Positions 39,551 to 48,026 of a stretch of DNA of 64,000 nt are shown in pieces. Made by a program: the position numbers and the translations under genes. This DNA is from VAZQ01 sp035293945 (GTDB lineage: Bacteria > Pseudomonadota > Alphaproteobacteria > Rhizobiales > Xanthobacteraceae): contig DATGLV010000031.1 of assembly GCA_035293945.1 (NCBI GenBank), positions 1 through 64,000 on the forward strand. The letters are read 5' to 3'. The notes under the pieces were generated by a model. It saw only the letters and a list, made by a program, of their open reading frames with translations. It ran no database searches and was not told the origin of the DNA. Position 1 is the stretch's first letter. Every line of letters starts with the position of its first letter.

Positions 39551-40561
39551 TCAAAGCAAGCCCGCCTCGATCATCAGATCGGTGACTTTCTTGCTGTTGA
39601 GCTTGGAGGGCTCGACCTTCGGAGCCTGCAGATCGGCGAGCGGAACGAGCTTCGGGTCGGAGGCGACGCCGTTGCCGACAGCGTATTCGAAAGATTTGCT
39701 GCTGGTCAGGACGACTTGGCCATCCTTGCCGGCGATCCACTTCACGAAGGCTTGCGCCTGCGCCGGGTGCTTGCTTGATGCTAGCACCCCGCCCCCCGAA
39801 ATGCTCACGAAGGCGCCCGGGTCCTGGTGGCGGAAGTAGTACAGCGCAACATTGTTGCTGTTCTCGCCGGTCTTCGCTTGGTCGCCAAAGTAGTAATAGT
39901 GATAGATCACCGCTCCTTCCACCTGACCGGCATTGACCGCCTTCATGGCCACGCTGTTGCCCCGGTACGCCGTCACATTTTCCTTCATGGCCTTGAGCCA
40001 GGTCCTGGTCGCCGCCTCGCCTTTGAGCTCGAGCATGGCGCTGACGATCGCCTGGAAGTCGGCGCCCGCCGGTGCGGCTGCCCAGCGCCCTTTCCAGGCC
40101 GGCTCGGCGAGATCCATGATCGACTTCGGCAGCTGGTCCTCGCGCAACTTGGTCTTGTTGTACGCAAACACGGTCGTGCGTGCCGCCACTCCGATCCACC
40201 GGCCATGCTCGGGGCGGAAGTTCTCCGGCACCTCCGAGAGCGCTTCCTTGTCGAGCGGAGCAAACAGGCCCGCATTGTCGACCAGCACCATGGCGGGGGA
40301 GTTTTCGGTCAGGAATACGTCGGCCGGAGAGGCGGCGCCTTCTTGGACGATCTGGTTCCCGAGCTCGGTGTCGCCGCCATTGCGGAGAACGACGCGAATT
40401 CCGGTTCGGCGGGTAAAGCCGTCCGCCCAGGCCTGAGCCAGACTTTCGTGCTGGGCGTTATAGACGACGATGCTCTCCGCGTCGCGCGTGCCCGATTGGC
40501 CTTGTGCCTGTGCGGGCGCGACCGTGAGCACGCCGAGAGCGACGAAAAGCAACACTTTCAT
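39551..40561 (-). CDS. fbpA: periplasmic iron(III)-binding protein
   Basis: This 336-residue protein has a Sec leader (MKVLLFVALGVLTVAPAQAQ) and the ferric-binding protein fold. The Tyr cluster IYHYYYFGD (Tyr222-224) corresponds to the Fe3+-ligating tyrosine pair of FbpA. It delivers ferric iron to the permease and ATPase encoded downstream. The ATG at 40561 has GAGG upstream, and a promoter with a palindromic operator candidate precedes the gene. Confidence 0.92.
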   Translation of the reverse strand: MKVLLFVALGVLTVAPAQAQGQSGTRDAESIVVYNAQHESLAQAWADGFTRRTGIRVVLRNGGDTELGNQIVQEGAASPADVFLTENSPAMVLVDNAGLFAPLDKEALSEVPENFRPEHGRWIGVAARTTVFAYNKTKLREDQLPKSIMDLAEPAWKGRWAAAPAGADFQAIVSAMLELKGEAATRTWLKAMKENVTAYRGNSVAMKAVNAGQVEGAVIYHYYYFGDQAKTGENSNNVALYYFRHQDPGAFVSISGGGVLASSKHPAQAQAFVKWIAGKDGQVVLTSSKSFEYAVGNGVASDPKLVPLADLQAPKVEPSKLNSKKVTDLMIEAGLL

Positions 40562-40595
40562 CTCAGCCTCGAGGACCACTTTGTGCTTGATCCAT

Positions 40596-40628
40596 CTGTT
40601 AGGGATCGGCGCGCAAAGTTGTCAACTT
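40596..40628 (-). promoter_or_regulatory. promoter and operator candidate of the fbpABC operon
   Basis: Minus-strand TTGACA (40625-40620), 18-bp spacer, TAACAG (40601-40596), about 35 bp before the fbpA start codon. The perfect 13-bp palindrome AAGTTGTCAACTT (40616-40628) overlaps the -35 box, a good place for a repressor. It does not obviously match Fur, Irr or RirA consensus sites. Confidence 0.6.
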
Positions 40629-40738
40629 GTATGTTCTTTCATTAGAAAAATTAAAAAGAAGAACTTCGCGCGATCGAGTGGGACTGACTTATCTCGTGGC
40701 CCTCGCGAGAGGCCCGCATCTCATCTGCCCTCGCTATT

Positions 40739-41464
40739 TCAGGGCAGTTTCTCCAACAAATAGCCGTAGCCCACGCGCGGCTCACGCACGTGCAAACGCT
40801 TCTGGAATTCCCAGACTCGCGCCGGCACCGGATGCACCACAGGGACCTGCAGGTCCTGCTCCAGAAGCTTGATGATGTCGAGGGTGCGCCAGCCGGAGCC
40901 GAGCATGTAGATCGCATCGGCGCCCTTGCTCTTCAAGAAATTGCGCTTGATGTGCGCGTAGACCTGCTCGCCGGAGAGCTCCTGCACCTTGTCGAAGGGC
41001 ACGTCGATCCCGGTCATGTCACGCACGGTGAAGCCCGCATCCTTGAAATATTTCGCGAAGATCGAGTTGAGCTTGGGCGGAAAATAGGTGGCGCCGACGA
41101 TGCTCTTGGCCTTGAGCGCTTTGAGCGCCCGCACGTGGTTCTGCGCCACGCTCATGATGGGTACTTTGAATTTCTTCTCCCAGCCGGCGACGATGCGGGC
41201 TTCCCCCTTGAAGCCGTGCACCATGAAGGGCGGTGCCCCGTGCGGATGGATGAGATCGCACTTCTGCTCGGCCAAGAGCGCGATCGCCTTCTCATAGTGC
41301 GGCATCATGGTTTCGAATTCGTCTTCGGTGCCGCGCCGGATATTGAGGAAGATCGGAATGAGCCCGACGCCCTCGGGCAAGAGGCGGATCACCTCTTCGG
41401 TCACACCCGGCCGCATCGTCGGATTGATCATTCCGACGAGGCCGCGCCAACTGGAAAAGGCCAT
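40739..41464 (-). CDS. Asp/Glu racemase-superfamily protein (maleate isomerase / arylmalonate decarboxylase-like)
   Basis: This 241-residue protein has the double-domain fold of the Asp/Glu/hydantoin racemase and maleate cis-trans isomerase group (RGLVGMINPTMRPGVTEEV, DFDK-type linker). The two catalytic Cys positions of the family are replaced: the first site reads HPHGAPPF (73-80) and the second YMLGSGWRTLD (186-196). It therefore cannot use the Cys-based chemistry of known members and may have another activity or only bind ligand. It lies upstream of hydantoinase B on the same strand order and could serve amide or acid metabolism. Confidence 0.75.
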   Translation of the reverse strand: MAFSSWRGLVGMINPTMRPGVTEEVIRLLPEGVGLIPIFLNIRRGTEDEFETMMPHYEKAIALLAEQKCDLIHPHGAPPFMVHGFKGEARIVAGWEKKFKVPIMSVAQNHVRALKALKAKSIVGATYFPPKLNSIFAKYFKDAGFTVRDMTGIDVPFDKVQELSGEQVYAHIKRNFLKSKGADAIYMLGSGWRTLDIIKLLEQDLQVPVVHPVPARVWEFQKRLHVREPRVGYGYLLEKLP

Positions 41465-41538
41465 GATGATTGTCCTACTACTTTGGCCACGCCCGAGTGA
41501 TCACGGTGATGCAAACGAGCGAGCTTAACGATTCCCGA

Positions 41539-41640
41539 TCGTCCCCACGAAAGCGCACGAAAGTGGAAACCCAGATCTTGTTTGCAACAGTCCCGCAGCT
41601 CTTTGAAGTGCTGGATTCCCGCTTCCGCGGGAATGAGCGT
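41539..41640. repeat. palindromic intergenic repeat (CCCGCTTTCGCGGG family), copy 5
   Basis: Left arm GTCCCCACGAAAGCGCACGAAAGTGGAAACCCAG (degenerate) and right arm CTGGATTCCCGCTTCCGCGGGAATGAGCG, with a long AT-richer centre. Confidence 0.65.
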
Positions 41641-41649
41641 CCCTCGGCG

Positions 41650-43302
41650 CTAGCCCCCATATTCCCGCTTCGCAGCGTCGGCGGACACATAACCTTCGGC
41701 CACATCGCGGGCAAGCGCTGTGCGGTCGCGCCGGCGCGGATCGCCAAAGCCGCCGCCGCCGGCGCTTTGCAGCAGGAAGCGCTCGCCCGCTTTCATCTCG
41801 ACGCGAGCCGAGGCCTTGGTCTCGAGTTCCTGTCGGGTGCCCGGCCGCACCAGGAAGCGCGCGCGGCTGCCCGGCTTGCCGCCGGCCAGGCCCTGCGGTG
41901 GGAAACGCGTCTTGTTGAAGCGGCGAACGACGGTCGCATCTTCGAGCAATTCGTATTCGCGCTGGATGGCAAGCCCGCCGCGCCATTGCCCGGCACCGCC
42001 CGAGTTTGGCACCAGCGAAAAGCGGGTGATGCGGCAGGGAAACTCCGATTCCAGAATCTCGATCGGGGTCGTGTGTAGGTTGCTCAAATGCGTGGCGGTC
42101 GCGGTCGCCCCATCATAGCCGACGCCGGCCCCATAGGCGGAGCCCGCGATCTCGTATTGCATGGCGGATTGCCCCGGGCGTGCCTTGGCCCAGGCAATGC
42201 CAAGCGCGCTCGACGCGCCAGAATGCGCGATCGCGCGCAACGGATTGAGCTTGCCGAGCGCCTCGAGGATCACGTCGACCAGCATCAGATTGACCATCTG
42301 ATAATTGGAGACCGGGGCAGGGGGTTCCGCATTGGTGACGGTGCGCGGGGCGAACACGAGGCGCACCACATCGCGCATACCGTCGTTGAAATGGAGCCGC
42401 GGATCGAGGCTGCCGAGCAGGCAATAGAAGACGCAAGCCTCGACCATCGAGGGACGCAGATTGATCGGGCCCTTGGCCTGGGGATCGCTGGCGGAGAAGT
42501 CGAAGCTCGCCTCGCCGTCGCGGATCGTGACGGTCACGGCGAGCTTGACCGGCTGCTCGACAACCACGCCGTCGCTGTCGAGAAATCCTTCGGCTGCGGC
42601 GCTGCCCTCGGGCAGGCGCGCGATTGCGGTTTTGAGCTCCGCAGCCGCGCCCTGAAGAATGCCCGCGAAGGCGTCCATGACGGTCGCGGCGCCGAAGCGC
42701 AGGCACAGCTCCTTCATTCGCGCCACACCCATTTGGGTGACCGCGATCTGCGCCTGCATGTCGCCGCGCACCAGTTCGGGCTGGCGGCTGTTGGCCAGGA
42801 TCAGCCGCTCGATGTCGGGCAGCGCACGCCCGGCCTCGCAGATTTTGAGCGGCGGTATCAGAACGCCTTCATGATAGAGCTCGGTCGCATTGGCGGAGGT
42901 TGAGCCCGCGACGGTGCCGCCCACATCCGCCTTGTGGGCGATCGAGCCCGCGAACGCGACGATCGCGCCATCGATGAAGACGGGTGCCACGAACGCCATG
43001 TCGGATACGTGCGGCAACCCGCCTTCATAGGGATGATTGGAGACGAACACGTCGCCGTCTGCGATCGCGCCCGGCGAGGCGTAGACCTGCAATATGCGCC
43101 CGACCAGGTGCCGGTAAACCGGCGCGTGGAAGAACATCGGGGGCGCCACGATCAGGCGCCCGTTGCGATCAAGAATGACGCAGCTGAAATCCCGCGACTC
43201 GCGGATGATGGTCGAATAGCCCGAGCGGTAGAAATGATAGTGCATTTCCTCGACCAGGCTGGTGATCTTGTTGCGTAGGATCTGGATGGTGATGGCGTCC
43301 AT
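41650..43302 (-). CDS. hyuB: hydantoinase B / oxoprolinase-family protein
   Basis: This 550-residue protein covers the whole HyuB family (ITIQILRNKITSLVEEM at the start, SNHPYEGGLPHVSDMAFVAP, GGTVAGSTSANATELYHEG, GGAGQWRGGLAIQREYELL). HyuB works with HyuA in ATP-dependent opening of cyclic amides such as N-methylhydantoin or 5-oxoproline. Its usual partner is not adjacent: the hyuA gene is at 48515-50644, with four genes between. The ATG at 43302 is chosen; GTG 43314 is possible. Confidence 0.9.
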   Translation of the reverse strand: MDAITIQILRNKITSLVEEMHYHFYRSGYSTIIRESRDFSCVILDRNGRLIVAPPMFFHAPVYRHLVGRILQVYASPGAIADGDVFVSNHPYEGGLPHVSDMAFVAPVFIDGAIVAFAGSIAHKADVGGTVAGSTSANATELYHEGVLIPPLKICEAGRALPDIERLILANSRQPELVRGDMQAQIAVTQMGVARMKELCLRFGAATVMDAFAGILQGAAAELKTAIARLPEGSAAAEGFLDSDGVVVEQPVKLAVTVTIRDGEASFDFSASDPQAKGPINLRPSMVEACVFYCLLGSLDPRLHFNDGMRDVVRLVFAPRTVTNAEPPAPVSNYQMVNLMLVDVILEALGKLNPLRAIAHSGASSALGIAWAKARPGQSAMQYEIAGSAYGAGVGYDGATATATHLSNLHTTPIEILESEFPCRITRFSLVPNSGGAGQWRGGLAIQREYELLEDATVVRRFNKTRFPPQGLAGGKPGSRARFLVRPGTRQELETKASARVEMKAGERFLLQSAGGGGFGDPRRRDRTALARDVAEGYVSADAAKREYGG

Positions 43303-43427
43303 CGTGGATTTCACCCGCTAGGGCTTCGTAGCCGCAAATGTGCCCGTTCAACTGCCGGCCCGATCGCCGGCGAGGCGTAGCAGGTCCAAAGTACAGTCGA
43401 ACGCTCGATTTGCAACAATGTCAGAGC

Positions 43428-44558
43428 TCAGTCGCTCAGAGGAACGATTCGGTTGTACTCTGCGATGATCGCCTTCGGGGTCTTCTGCAGCATCTCGACC
43501 TGATGAAGCACGGCATCGCCGTCGACCGGGCTTACATCGAGGCTGAGCTTCTGTGCGTCCTGCACGAATGCTGGGGCCTTTGCCATGCTCATGAAGGCAG
43601 TCTTCAGAGCGCCGGCGCGGTCTTGCGGAATTTCCGGCGGCGCGACCAGCGGCAGTGCCATGTGGAAGGGCGCCTCGGCAAATTTGATGAGCGCCAAGGC
43701 GTTGGGATCCTTCGTCAGCTCCTGGCCGGTTGGGACTTCCGGCAGCTCGGGCAGGCGCGTCTCCCGCCCGAATGCAATCAGCGGCCGGAAAAAACCTTGC
43801 TTCCACAATGCGGCCTGGCCGGCCTTCATTGAGCTGAAGCCCACCACTTGCCCGTCCAGCTCACCGCGCTCTTGGGCGAGAAAGACGTCGGCGGCACCCC
43901 GATAGCCGCGAATGTTCTTGACGTTCAGTTTCAGCACGTCGCGGCAAATGTCGGTGAACACCGCGTTGGTCGATCCGGCCCCGGTCGTGCCTATTCTGGC
44001 GACCGGCCCACCCACGACCTTGAGATCGGCGACCGTCTTGGCCGGGAAGCTCGCGTTTACCACCAACACGTAAGCGTCGTGGGCATAGGACGATACACTG
44101 CCCAGCCATGTCAGGCGGAGTGGATCGAAGCGGACGTTGGGATCGCCTACGACAGCGAGCTGTGGCGTGCTGCGCTCCAGCATGGCGACCACCGATCCAT
44201 CCTTCGGTTCGTTCGCATAAAGGCGGTTCGCCAGCACGATGCCCGCGGCTCGCAAATTTTCAACGATGATACTAGGGCTTCCGGGAATGAAATCGGTGAG
44301 GTGCTTGGCAATCAGACGACCAACGAGGTCGTTGACACCGCCCGGTGCGCTCGCAACAAGCAGGGTGATGTCCCGCTTTTTGTAGAAATCAGCCACCGCC
44401 GGATCGGCCGTCCGGCTCGCGGACCGACCGCTTCCATCCTCGGGCTGCGCGCGGGCCGGTAGGAGGAGTGGACGAGCTATCTGGCTGGCGCAAAATCCGA
44501 GGCCGGCGCCAAGCAGTGTTCGGCGCCCGAGCTTGGCCAGCAATGGATTGAATCGCAT
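43428..44558 (-). CDS. TctC-like solute-binding protein (orphan)
   Basis: This 376-residue periplasmic protein has a leader with GRRTLLGAGLGF and cleavage near PARAQP. It is closest to the 31597-32688 protein: DITLLVASAPGGVNDLVGRL, PGSPSIIVENLRAAG, FDPLRLTWLGSVSSYAHDAY and FRPLIAFGRETRLPELP all have matched blocks there, so the two are recent paralogues. It lies upstream of hyuB on the same strand and may supply that pathway. The ribosome-binding site is weak. Confidence 0.86.
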   Translation of the reverse strand: MRFNPLLAKLGRRTLLGAGLGFCASQIARPLLLPARAQPEDGSGRSASRTADPAVADFYKKRDITLLVASAPGGVNDLVGRLIAKHLTDFIPGSPSIIVENLRAAGIVLANRLYANEPKDGSVVAMLERSTPQLAVVGDPNVRFDPLRLTWLGSVSSYAHDAYVLVVNASFPAKTVADLKVVGGPVARIGTTGAGSTNAVFTDICRDVLKLNVKNIRGYRGAADVFLAQERGELDGQVVGFSSMKAGQAALWKQGFFRPLIAFGRETRLPELPEVPTGQELTKDPNALALIKFAEAPFHMALPLVAPPEIPQDRAGALKTAFMSMAKAPAFVQDAQKLSLDVSPVDGDAVLHQVEMLQKTPKAIIAEYNRIVPLSD

Positions 44559-44689
44559 CTTACAGGTCTCGGCTCATCTTGGCCCACTTGCGGGGCTCCC
44601 TATCCTGGCTTTCGCATTTCCACGGTCCTCGCGCGGCCGCCGGGCGAATAGGCCCGGCGGCCAAGCACGCACCACTCAAAGGCTCGAAC

Positions 44690-45445
44690 TCAGCCGATCG
44701 TGGTGGTGGCAGTGCGACTTGACTGTACGGAGGACTGTGCGGAGGGCCGCATGAAGCTCAAGGCGGCTCCGCTCAGGGCGCCTCCAGTCAACACAATCGT
44801 CGTGCCCAGGACGAGCAAGCCGATCACGGTCAGCACCTCCGGATTGGTTCCGACCACGGCAAGTATTCCGAGCACCGCAGCCGCGAGCCCGGCGAGCGCC
44901 TGCATCCCCGCGGAGCCGGATGCCATCTCGCCCGCAAGCATCTCGCTTCCGAGGTGCCAGCCTTCGCGCGGTTCGCGCCCGAGAATGGTCGATCGCTTCA
45001 TCAGGTAGAGGTGCCAGACTGCGTTGCTGCTCAGCACAAGGGCGCTACCAAAAGCGATTACGGCTACCGCCGTCAGCACCGTCGGCTGAATGCCCAGCAA
45101 AGCGAGCACTCCAAGCACGATGCCTGCCGCTCCGACCAGGAACACTGCCGATAGGCTCCCGCCGGTGAATTCCTGTTGGGAGTCCGTGGCCGTTCCGGGA
45201 GGAAAGATGATGTGAGCATATTCCGACAGCAGGGAACCTCCGTGCACAAGGAGGGCCGCGCCAAAAACAATCGTCGCAATAGGGACGATTATGTCCGAGT
45301 GGGTGCCCGTCAGCGCGACGATGGCGAGCACGATTGTGGCAATTCCGCCGATGGCATCGGCAAAACCTCCGTAGCTTGTTGTTGATGCGGTCTCGAAGAT
45401 CCCACCACGTTGTGTCATGGTTGCATTTCGGTCTGTCATGGTCAT
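44690..45445 (-). CDS. polytopic membrane protein with an internal duplication, hypothetical
   Basis: This 251-residue protein has about six hydrophobic helices in three pairs. The motif IGGIATIVLAIVALTGTHSDIIVPIATIVFGAALL recurs twice with drift: as AAGIVLGVLALLGIQPTVLTAVAVIAFGSALVL (split here: AAGIVLGVLALLG, IQPTVLTAVAV) and again near the C-terminus (GLAAAVLGILAVVG, NPEVLTVIGLLVLG). It thus looks built from three copies of a two-helix unit. No family function is known to me. The ATG at 45445 has GGAGAACC upstream. It is divergent from the ThDP operon. Confidence 0.78.
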   Translation of the reverse strand: MTMTDRNATMTQRGGIFETASTTSYGGFADAIGGIATIVLAIVALTGTHSDIIVPIATIVFGAALLVHGGSLLSEYAHIIFPPGTATDSQQEFTGGSLSAVFLVGAAGIVLGVLALLGIQPTVLTAVAVIAFGSALVLSSNAVWHLYLMKRSTILGREPREGWHLGSEMLAGEMASGSAGMQALAGLAAAVLGILAVVGTNPEVLTVIGLLVLGTTIVLTGGALSGAALSFMRPSAQSSVQSSRTATTTIG

Positions 45446-45985
45446 GACGGTTCTCCAATATTTCGAGCTTCGACAGCGGCACGCTTTGTCGATCAGCCCG
45501 TGCGCTCCCCGAGAATCTGCGGACGGACTGCCGCCGACCGTCCCGCAGCAATAGATCACCCACCCTCGCCACGGTCCAAAACAGGACCTGGGGATTTGTA
45601 CGAGAGCACTCGTACACGTGTCTTTAGAATCTGGATGGTGGTGCGAGCCTGCAAGCCGATGCGGCACTTGGTAGCTGAGTGCTGAATTCGCTTCTTCAAT
45701 GCTCGATCGTCGCGACCTAATCCTTGCCCTCGCCGCGGCATCTTATCCCAGCCTGAAACCTTTCCGGCCTTCGATAATTCCGTGCTGCAGAAGAGTTCCA
45801 AGCAGGTGCTGCTGCAGAAAGGGTCCGCAGCGTTCCGGGCCGCGGAGGCGTTCCCGCTGAAAAATTGGAGCTGGGGAATTTGGCATGCCAGCACGGCAAG
45901 CCGATGCAGCTCGTCGCAGCCGGATGCCGCTGTGTTGCTTTGCGTACCCGCGGCCTTTTGCACTGCAGCTAAAAGGGAGCCGAAG
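45446..45985. other. 540-bp intergenic region between divergent units
   Basis: It separates the minus-strand membrane protein gene from the plus-strand ThDP-enzyme gene and must hold both promoters. It contains a perfect inverted repeat at 45597-45616. Open frames inside it on both strands read as non-protein sequence. I cannot assign -35/-10 boxes with confidence. Confidence 0.5.
45597..45616. promoter_or_regulatory. palindromic operator candidate
   Basis: TGTACGAG (45597-45604) and CTCGTACA (45609-45616) form a perfect 8-bp inverted repeat with a four-base spacer, typical of a dimeric repressor site. It lies between divergent transcription units, so it could control the membrane protein gene, the ThDP operon or both. 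No regulator gene is nearby. Confidence 0.5.
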
Positions 45986-47953
45986 ATGCCCAATACCGAT
46001 TCCAGCGTGAAGCTAAATCGTCGCAAGTTCCTCGCTGCAGCGGCTGTGGCGGGTGCTGCCGGCGCCGTCGACCCGGCGCGAGCCGCAACGACGGGTACAT
46101 CAGAGGCACAGGCGCGACTGCCATCAGCCATCCCGCCGAATGCGCGCGTCGCGATCGCCGAGACGGACGTGCCGGATGTTCCACCCTATTCGGGAGAAGG
46201 GCGGCCTGCCTCCGATTTCATGGTCGACGTGATCAAGACGGTCGACATCAAATACGCTCCGGCCAATCCGGCTTCTAGCTATCGCGCGCTGCATGAATCG
46301 CTGATCGATTACGGCGGCAATACGATGCCGGAATATCTCACTTGCATGCATGAAGAATCCGGAGTCGGCATCGCGCATGGCTACTACAAGATCGCCGGCA
46401 AGCCGTTGCTGACCTTGTGCCACGGAACGGTAGGGCTCCAGCACGCCACCATGGCGGTGTACAACGCCTTCTGCGATCGCGTGCCGGTGATCATGATCAA
46501 CGGGAACGATCTTGATGCCGCGTATCGCCCTCCCGGCGTGCCGACGATCCATTCGGCGCAGGACATCAATGCGATCATACGCGACTTCACCAAATGGGAT
46601 GATACGCCGGTGTCCGCGCAGGCTTTTGCCCAGTCATTCGTGCGCGCCTACAAGATTGCCACGACGCCGCCCTGCGCTCCGGTTGCGCTCTCGTTGGATG
46701 ATGGGCTCGCGCAAGGGCCGGTCCGCGATTTCGGCCAGCCGCTTTATATCCCTGAATATGTGCCCGAAGCCCCGCCCCAGGGCGATTCGAGCGCGGTGCG
46801 CGAAGCTGCTCGCCTGCTCGCGAACGCAGAACATCCGGTCATCGTCGCCGACCGCGCCATAAACACGCAGAAGGGCATGGAGCTGCTCGTCGAGCTTGCC
46901 GAGGTCCTGCAGGCGCCGGTCGTTCGCCAACGCGCGCGGCTCAACTTTCCCACGACGCATTACTTGAGCCGGCCAGAGAGCGTCATCCGACAAGCAGACG
47001 TCATCCTCGGCCTTGAATTGAGTGATTATTGGGCGACGGTGAACAGCTTCACCGACAACAACGCGCAAGGCGTGGGCACGAACCAGCGGCGCGTGAAGCC
47101 CGGCACCAAGCTGATCAGCATCAGCGCGTCCGGATTGATCACCAAGTCCAATTATCAAAACTTCGAACGCTTCCAGAGCGTCGATGTGCCGATAAGCGGG
47201 GATGTCGAGGCGACGTTGCCGGCATTGATCGAGGCGGTGAAGTCGGCGATCCCGGCTGACCGCAAGACGGCGATCGCCAAGCGCGGGGAGGCCGTTCGAG
47301 CCGACCACGAGAAGGGCCGCGACGCCACCAAGCAGATGGCGGCAATCGCCTGGGAAGCGAGCCCGATCAGCACCGCGCGCATGGTCATGGAACTGTACGG
47401 GCAAATCAAGGATCTCGATTGGTCGCTGGTGGCGCAGTCGGGCAATGTCAGCGGTTGGCCGCTGCGGCTCTGGCCGATGGAGAAATACTACAAATGGACC
47501 GGAACATCGGGCGGCTATGGCGTCGGCTACGGTCTGCCGGCCTCCGTCGGCGGCGCGTTGGCCAATCGCGATGAAGGACGCTTCTCCGTCTCCATTCAGT
47601 CGGACGGCGACTTGATGTACGCGCCCGGCGCCCTGTGGACTGCAGCGCGTCACAAGATTCCGCTTCTCGCCGTGATGCACAACAATCGCGGCTACCATCA
47701 GGAGGTCATGCACGTGCAGCGGCTGGCTAATTTTCGCGACCGGCCCGCAAACAAGGGCAGCGATCTCGGCCCGATCGGCACCAGCATCATGAATCCCGAT
47801 ATCGAGTACCACAAGCTTGCGGAATCGGTGGGGTGGTGGGCGAAAGGTCCGATCAAGGATCCGGCGGAGCTCGGTCCCGCAATCAAGGAAGCAGTCGCGG
47901 TCGTGAAATCGGGCCAGCCGGCGCTGCTGAACGTCTGGACGCAACCGCGTTAG
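45986..47953 (+). CDS. Tat-exported thiamine-diphosphate-dependent enzyme
   Basis: This 655-residue protein has a full twin-arginine leader (NRRKFLAAAAVAGAAGAV, cleavage near ARA33) followed by the three domains of the acetolactate synthase/pyruvate oxidase family. The cofactor-activating Glu123 is in CMHEESG. The ThDP/Mg motif is S539-D-G-D with N566-N567, where the first Gly of the usual GDG is Ser. The middle domain (about 260-400) is present but I see no clear FAD motif. Tat export of a folded, cofactor-loaded enzyme is mechanistically sensible, but periplasmic ThDP enzymes are very unusual. The start follows AGGGAG. A c-type cytochrome gene lies 73 bp downstream on the same strand and is the likely electron acceptor. 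A leaderless paralogue is encoded at 58551-60323. The substrate is unknown. Confidence 0.87.
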   Translation: MPNTDSSVKLNRRKFLAAAAVAGAAGAVDPARAATTGTSEAQARLPSAIPPNARVAIAETDVPDVPPYSGEGRPASDFMVDVIKTVDIKYAPANPASSYRALHESLIDYGGNTMPEYLTCMHEESGVGIAHGYYKIAGKPLLTLCHGTVGLQHATMAVYNAFCDRVPVIMINGNDLDAAYRPPGVPTIHSAQDINAIIRDFTKWDDTPVSAQAFAQSFVRAYKIATTPPCAPVALSLDDGLAQGPVRDFGQPLYIPEYVPEAPPQGDSSAVREAARLLANAEHPVIVADRAINTQKGMELLVELAEVLQAPVVRQRARLNFPTTHYLSRPESVIRQADVILGLELSDYWATVNSFTDNNAQGVGTNQRRVKPGTKLISISASGLITKSNYQNFERFQSVDVPISGDVEATLPALIEAVKSAIPADRKTAIAKRGEAVRADHEKGRDATKQMAAIAWEASPISTARMVMELYGQIKDLDWSLVAQSGNVSGWPLRLWPMEKYYKWTGTSGGYGVGYGLPASVGGALANRDEGRFSVSIQSDGDLMYAPGALWTAARHKIPLLAVMHNNRGYHQEVMHVQRLANFRDRPANKGSDLGPIGTSIMNPDIEYHKLAESVGWWAKGPIKDPAELGPAIKEAVAVVKSGQPALLNVWTQPR

Positions 47954-48000
47954 CGCATGTCCCGGAAAAGTGGATCCGGTGCTCCGAAAAGGACATGCGC
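47953..48000. repeat. inverted repeat between the ThDP gene and the cytochrome gene
   Basis: GCGCATGTCC (47953-47962) and GGACATGCGC (47991-48000) are perfect 10-bp inverted arms. The element begins in the stop codon of the ThDP gene. It could be a partial terminator or an mRNA-stabilising hairpin that sets the ratio of the two proteins. Confidence 0.65.
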
Positions 48001-48026
48001 AAATGCACAGAACCAGGAGGTCGTCC

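Noticed and set aside
45556..46131. Open frame of 191 codons on the minus strand in the divergent intergenic region
   Set aside because: It runs antisense into the Tat leader of the ThDP enzyme and reads as non-protein sequence; no ribosome-binding site.
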